This document shows, piece by piece, positions 59,218 through 64,000 of a stretch of 64,000 nucleotides of DNA. The stretch is from Marisa cornuarietis (Eukaryota > Mollusca > Gastropoda > Architaenioglossa > Ampullariidae). Location of the stretch: positions 2,712,001-2,776,000 of the forward strand of contig SMMW01000567.1 of the NCBI GenBank assembly GCA_004794655.1, given 5' to 3'. How positions within the stretch are numbered: position 1 is the first letter of the stretch; every line of letters begins with the position of its first letter. Below the pieces are notes generated by a model, which worked only from the letters and a program-made list of their open reading frames with translations, ran no database searches and was not told the DNA's origin. The position numbers and the translations under genes were made by a program.

Positions 59218-60114
59218 TGTCAAGAACGCACGGAAAGTGTGGACAGGTCACACACAACACACACTGACCTCACAGCGTTCTTCACGTGTCCTTTCACACA
59301 ACAAAATACAAAGACCTGCACATGGGCTCGAACGTTTCTATTAATCGGGTGAACGTAAATCTATACTTTACTAAATAACAACAGAAAACTTCAGCACAAA
59401 TATTCTACACTGAGTTTGCACCGAAACAAATATATCTAAGCAGTTTATATTAAAGTCCTTCAAGTTCTCTCTTCTTCTGTTGTTGGGGGGGGGGGGAAGG
59501 GTCGACACGGCAAACAGTTCCCCTCTTTCAGTCTTGCTCTCTGGCGTTGATCATACGGACAGCCTACATTCACCAAATAACTCCGACAGTCTAACGGCAG
59601 ACAAATGACCAAGTCAATAAAAATTCCACAGTAGGTAAATCCACACAGTTCTACGATCTTCTCAAGAGATCACACAGCAGTTGAGAAAATTAGTAAATCG
59701 AGGAACCACACAGATAATATTTCTCCACACAGTTCTACGATCTTCTCAAGAGATCACACAGCAGTTGAGAAAATTAATAAATCGAGGAACCACACAGTTA
59801 ATATTTCTCCACACAGTTACTCTTTCTCCATACAGTTAATATTTCTTTACACCGTTAATATGTATCCACACAGTTACTATTTATCCACACAGTTGCTATT
59901 TCTTCACACAGTTAATATTAATCCACACAGTACTATTAATTCCAACCTCTGTACCAAATTCCTCTTTCTCCCAGACTCTCACGTCTGCTTCTTCTTCCAA
60001 TTTCTAAACAACGCCCCCTCTCCACATTCAAACCAGGGGTCATAATCGCTATTCAATCAAGGGCGACAACCTCGTTACTTCGACGTTCATGGGTGATAAC
60101 ACATGTTCATAACA
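59218..60114 (-). mobile_element. LTR of gypsy-like element, unit 2
   Basis: 897 bp, same ends and internal repeats as the LTR of unit 1. The main visible difference is a longer G-run near 59485. Confidence 0.65.
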
Positions 60115-62630
60115 CTTGTATGTAACAGTAAGGAATTTAGGACAAAGTAAAGGAAGGGGCAATGGTGTGCACATGTGTGTGCTTGGATGTATTTTGCATG
60201 CGTGTCTGTGCATATAGATGTAAAGGAAGAGAATAAAATATATGAAAGTAACATGGTCAGCATACCATAATAAACCATAACTTCCATTGATCAAAGAAAC
60301 GATTATTATTATCTTATAAAATTGATTGTAATATCCTTTTTAGTTAAGAACGGTTTTTAAGTAAAAAATAGTGTCATGACTTTAACAGTGATTTTGCAGT
60401 TACGTTGATTACACATTCTAGGATATAGTGGGTCAGATACATTATTCTACATGGATCAGTTTTATTTAATAGAGGCATTTGGTTGAATGTCTAAAAACAA
60501 GTGACAATAAATATTATAATTTGTAATAGCTCAGTGAAACATTTATTAAGGATTTTTTTTCTGTCATATCAGAGTAAGTTGTGATGGTAACAGTTTTAAA
60601 ATAATGTGGTGCATTGCATTACATTGCAGCCATGGAAAATACAATGTGTCATGAAAAATTTGGTTATAAAAGAACCATTTACTATTGTGTATAAATAGTT
60701 TTTTGGAAAAGATTGTAGCTGCAGTAAGTCCTGTTAGCATATGTGCATTTGACCACCACCATACATGTTTATGCATATGCCTAAATACCCTAAAGTTTGT
60801 GTTAAAGATAAAGAGAGATGTAGGAAAAGAAAGGTTGTAAAACAAGTTGTGGGGGTATGAACCTTCCTCAGAGCTTGTCTGTATTGCAAAACTTTGAATC
60901 AGGCTCACCCAGACTTCATTTGCCAGGAACAGGATTCAACAGATGACATGATGTCAGTATTAATGAGGAGCTGTGCAGTGGCAGCAACAGCAAAGACAGA
61001 TGATAGGCAGTGCCTATAATCAAAATGTCTTACTAGATTACCTTGAGACTGAAATGATACAGAAAATCCTTTATAAATCCCCCGTCTTGACATAAACATG
61101 TCAGAATTACATTCAGAAGTCAGTCCCATTGCCTGTTATAGTTTATGTTGCTGCCATTGTTTGTGTTTCACAATAGAATGCTAACCATCCGGTAATGCAA
61201 TAATGTATAGTCATAACAATTTTTATCTTGTAAACGTTATTGTTTGTGTGTCTGTTTGCTTTAGCGGTGTTTACATATTCCATAACGCATAGTAGAGGCT
61301 CTGAAATTTCGTGATTAGTGTGCTGGATTAGTGTAATGCTCATTTGGGTCATTGACTAGAAAAACTCTCCATGTCCATTTCTGAGTAACATACACTTCAT
61401 TTATTACGGAAAAACATGGTGGCAGAAGGAAAGGGGTGGACTCAAATCTATTTATGCAGTGCCTTGGAGGTGGTGAATGCATACAGTCTACCAGAATATA
61501 GACAATAACCATCGCATTGTGTACTTGATTACAAATTTATTAAAAGTTTGTTTTGCAATCTTTAATTTAATAACAGGTAAAAATATTAAATACAGAATAG
61601 ACACAATATCTTGCTACTCATTTTTGAAACATACATTTGTGTGATGGATACTGGAACACAAAGAAACAGGTTCATTTTTTTGTCACCAGTCTCTCCTACG
61701 TGCACTAAACAATGAACATTGCTCAGCAGTATAAATGTGTGTGTTAGTCGTTGGTAGATAAGGAAGATATAATACAGACGCAAAATATGTATATCTATTA
61801 AACTAATTATTTTTTTAAAAAATTAACATTGTATGGTAATAGGACTTTGTACTTAAGGGATGACACATTCTGTCACAGTGTTACTACAAAGGCCAATACT
61901 AAATTATGAGCAAATGTTCTGGTCCTAGTAAATAGCAGTGAGGGACATGCAACAATTTGCTCTGGTTTAGGAACATGAGTGTTAAAGCCTACCATTGTGT
62001 CCACTCATTTGTGGATGCTGCTTTTGCATGTGCATGCTGCAGAAACTGGTACAAAGGTATAAGTGGTCATAACATAAGACGCAGTGAACGGCAGTAGCTA
62101 CCATCACTGGGGTCGTCCACAATGTTTAGCTTCCCTGATTAATCTTGTACCCATTCTGTTGGGCAGCTCAGAGGAAGTCATCCAGCCACAAGTCTAAGCT
62201 AGCCATACACCACCAGCATTCTACCTCACAATTGAGAGGACTGACCACTAGTTAGGATATGAGGATCAGTATGCTCAGTAGCAACATAGGGAACTCAAGG
62301 ACAAGCGCCTTGTTGTAGTAGTTATAAAGCGCTGTCCCGACACCGCAGATGTAGTCTTACCCCAGGAGTTGTAGTTATGAAGCAGTGGCAAAGATGCTCT
62401 AGGGTAAAGTAATATAGCATAAAGCAACGCTTGCACGGTGCACACGGCTTTGCAACTTCCGGAGACCAGACGTTTGCCCTGCGTACCCCATTGCCCCCGA
62501 GGCAACGTTTCACTTCGCCTGAAAACAAGTTCCCAGTGAAAATGGGCAGCCTTCTAAACGCTGTTAACGAAAGCTGATGGGTGGAAGGTCATGTCGCGGT
62601 CAGAGAGTAAATTGTCCGCTTACGTTTCTG

Positions 62631-64000
62631 AGAACCTGTAGAGAGCACAGCAGGTGCAGACGGTTAATCAGTCGACTAGCGCGGCGGCGGTGACCGGCGC
62701 CTGACGCCTGTTTGTCCAGCCTCGCGTGTGACGAAGCCTTCCTCGTGAAGGAGGGATGCCAAAACCTATTGATTGACGTTACAGCCTCACTTCCTCTCTC
62801 TCTCTCCTTACTCCGCCCTCCCCCCACCATCCACACACACACACACAGGCACCACACTGCTGTGTTGCAACTGATCGCATTTCGAACCATTGCAGTGACA
62901 CATCGAGTCACGCGGTGCGAGCTGCACCTTCCTTGACTGAGAATACGTAGAAATAGCTGTCGAGTCAATTGTTATTTCAAGAACGTGTATGTGTTCCAAA
63001 CAACATTTTAATTAAATGGTGAAGTGTTGGCCAAGCAATATAAACGTATCCCACCGATCTAAAAAATAGTTTCAGATCAGTGAACTATCCCCAACATTCC
63101 AGTGTTAGGCCGGCATGGTGAATATGTATCTCCAATCAAAAAATAACTACATGAGGGTATCCACTACACAGAATAAGTGCCAAGTGAACTGTTAGCTCAA
63201 TAGTATGAATATATCCACAGTACAATAACTACCCAATGAACCGTTAGTTCAATACTAGGAAAGTATCCGCAACAAAATAACGGGTAAATCGTCAGGCCAA
63301 CAACATGGATGCCCCTGTGCACACATCACCTTTCTCATTCATTAGCGTTTCAATGACGGTTATAGCAGTCGTATAATGTCTTCTGTTCCATCTTCTCAAA
63401 TGTTTCTGATATTCAACAAATCTATATTGCACAGTACATACGGATATAACAAATTCTTTGCGAGTACAACTTAATTTTGTGAGCCGACATGGACACCGCT
63501 TGGTTTCTTTAATTGAGTGTATTTTGATGAGAGTAAGTGTTAAGTGTTATACGCTTTGTGCATTAGAATGTTGGCTTCTCGGTGTCATATGGAAGATGCG
63601 TCTGTAGACAGAGGGAGACGGAGGCGAAGGGCTGTAGCTGATAAGCGCACACAGTATGTGGGGATTAGGTGAGCAAGGGGTTGACCTACAATCCTACATG
63701 TTTTAGTAGGTCCCGGCTGCTGCATGCTGTATATACACTTGAGTTGTCGCTTCGTACTGGCTGGTGTGAGAGGGGTGTTTAGTTTCTCTCCTGCTAGAGA
63801 CAGTTAGCGGTCAAAGCAAGGGCAGGCACTGAACATACATAAAGGACTTAAAAGTGTGATGCCCCGTACGTGATTATTTTCCCCTCCCTCATCCCAAGTT
63901 CTGCCACGCACGCGCAGACCGTCTCTTAGTTTGCCTTTGATGGCCGGCAATCAAACTCCAGTGTTCAAATAGATTAACTGATAATATTCTTTGTGGTAAA
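62631..64000. other. Right flank of the array, no supported gene
   Basis: Unique sequence begins at 62631. It contains short CT and CA tracts near 62795 and 62830. I see no receptor exon and no further element. Confidence 0.4.

Larger units (their letters stand above)
48907..62630. repeat. 5.6-kb direct tandem array, 2.45 units
   Basis: Unit 1 spans 48907-54513, unit 2 54514-60114 and partial unit 3 60115-62630 (periods 5607 and 5601 bp). Units are nearly identical. Differences are a GG/TC change region near 49912, coiled-coil repeat number in gag, G-run length near 53890, and a 5-bp change near 62560. Each unit is block X (2.5 kb, non-coding, no retroelement signature) plus a minus-strand gag, leader, primer-binding site and LTR. 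The left end coincides with an X/LTR boundary. The right end coincides with the X/gag boundary. The order is therefore X, R, X, R, X. Confidence 0.9.

Overview
The window is animal nuclear DNA. It has small exons with GT..AG introns, AATAAA signals, abundant CA/TG microsatellites, tRNA-derived SINEs, LINE remnants, MITEs and a Ty3/gypsy-like gag. A lophotrochozoan, probably a gastropod mollusc, is my best guess, mainly from the style of the SINE 3' domain. This is inference, because no marker gene is present. Almost none of the long open frames is a real gene on its own; the genes had to be assembled from short exons.

The central content is a tandem, all plus-strand family of single-pass membrane proteins. 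I found no match to any family I know. I call the members A (3' end only, 665-1732), B (complete, 8118-14351), C (two orphan exons, 19163-19747), D (complete, 22501-28958), E (complete, 33590-40289), and F and G (first exons only, 43358-43544 and 48274-48535). The shared architecture has five parts. First is a Ser/Thr-rich or acidic N-terminus with no visible signal peptide. Next come three exons encoding a helical, cysteine-patterned ectodomain of about 120-160 residues. One exon then carries a Gly-rich transmembrane helix followed by a basic stop-transfer run. A short juxtamembrane exon follows, and last is a long Pro/Ser-rich tail exon with tyrosine motifs. Intron phases are 1,1,2,2,1,2,0 in B and E (D has one more phase-1 cassette), and the assembled reading frames close exactly (B 498 aa, D 496 or 475 aa, E 430 aa). 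Several tails contain ITIM-type sequences (SxYxxV/L), so the family looks like inhibitory or paired receptors.

D and E are products of a roughly 9-kb tandem duplication (22080-31100 versus 33190-41310). Their transmembrane exon is identical and the first part of the tail exon nearly so, while the middle of the ectodomain has diverged strongly in length and sequence. This mosaic resembles immune or recognition receptor families. E has also lost the C-terminal ITIM through a one-base deletion and a larger in-frame deletion.

Between and within the genes are mobile elements: an L2/CR1-like LINE tail (5190-6474), a LINE relic whose N-terminal ORF carries a 2A ribosome-skipping motif (15700-17120), a second LINE tail in an intron of D (24150-24510), two copies of a GGGGCCAGTTGC-type MITE, a MITE with long inverted repeats (18332-18950), a SINE with an 11-bp target-site duplication (4582-4759), and a minisatellite with inverted ends (30119-30645). 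From 48907 to 62630 lies a 5.6-kb direct tandem array (2.45 units). Each full unit joins a 2.5-kb non-coding block to a minus-strand LTR, primer-binding site and gag, with no pol. The rest (about 62.6-64 kb and several intergenic stretches) shows nothing I can support.
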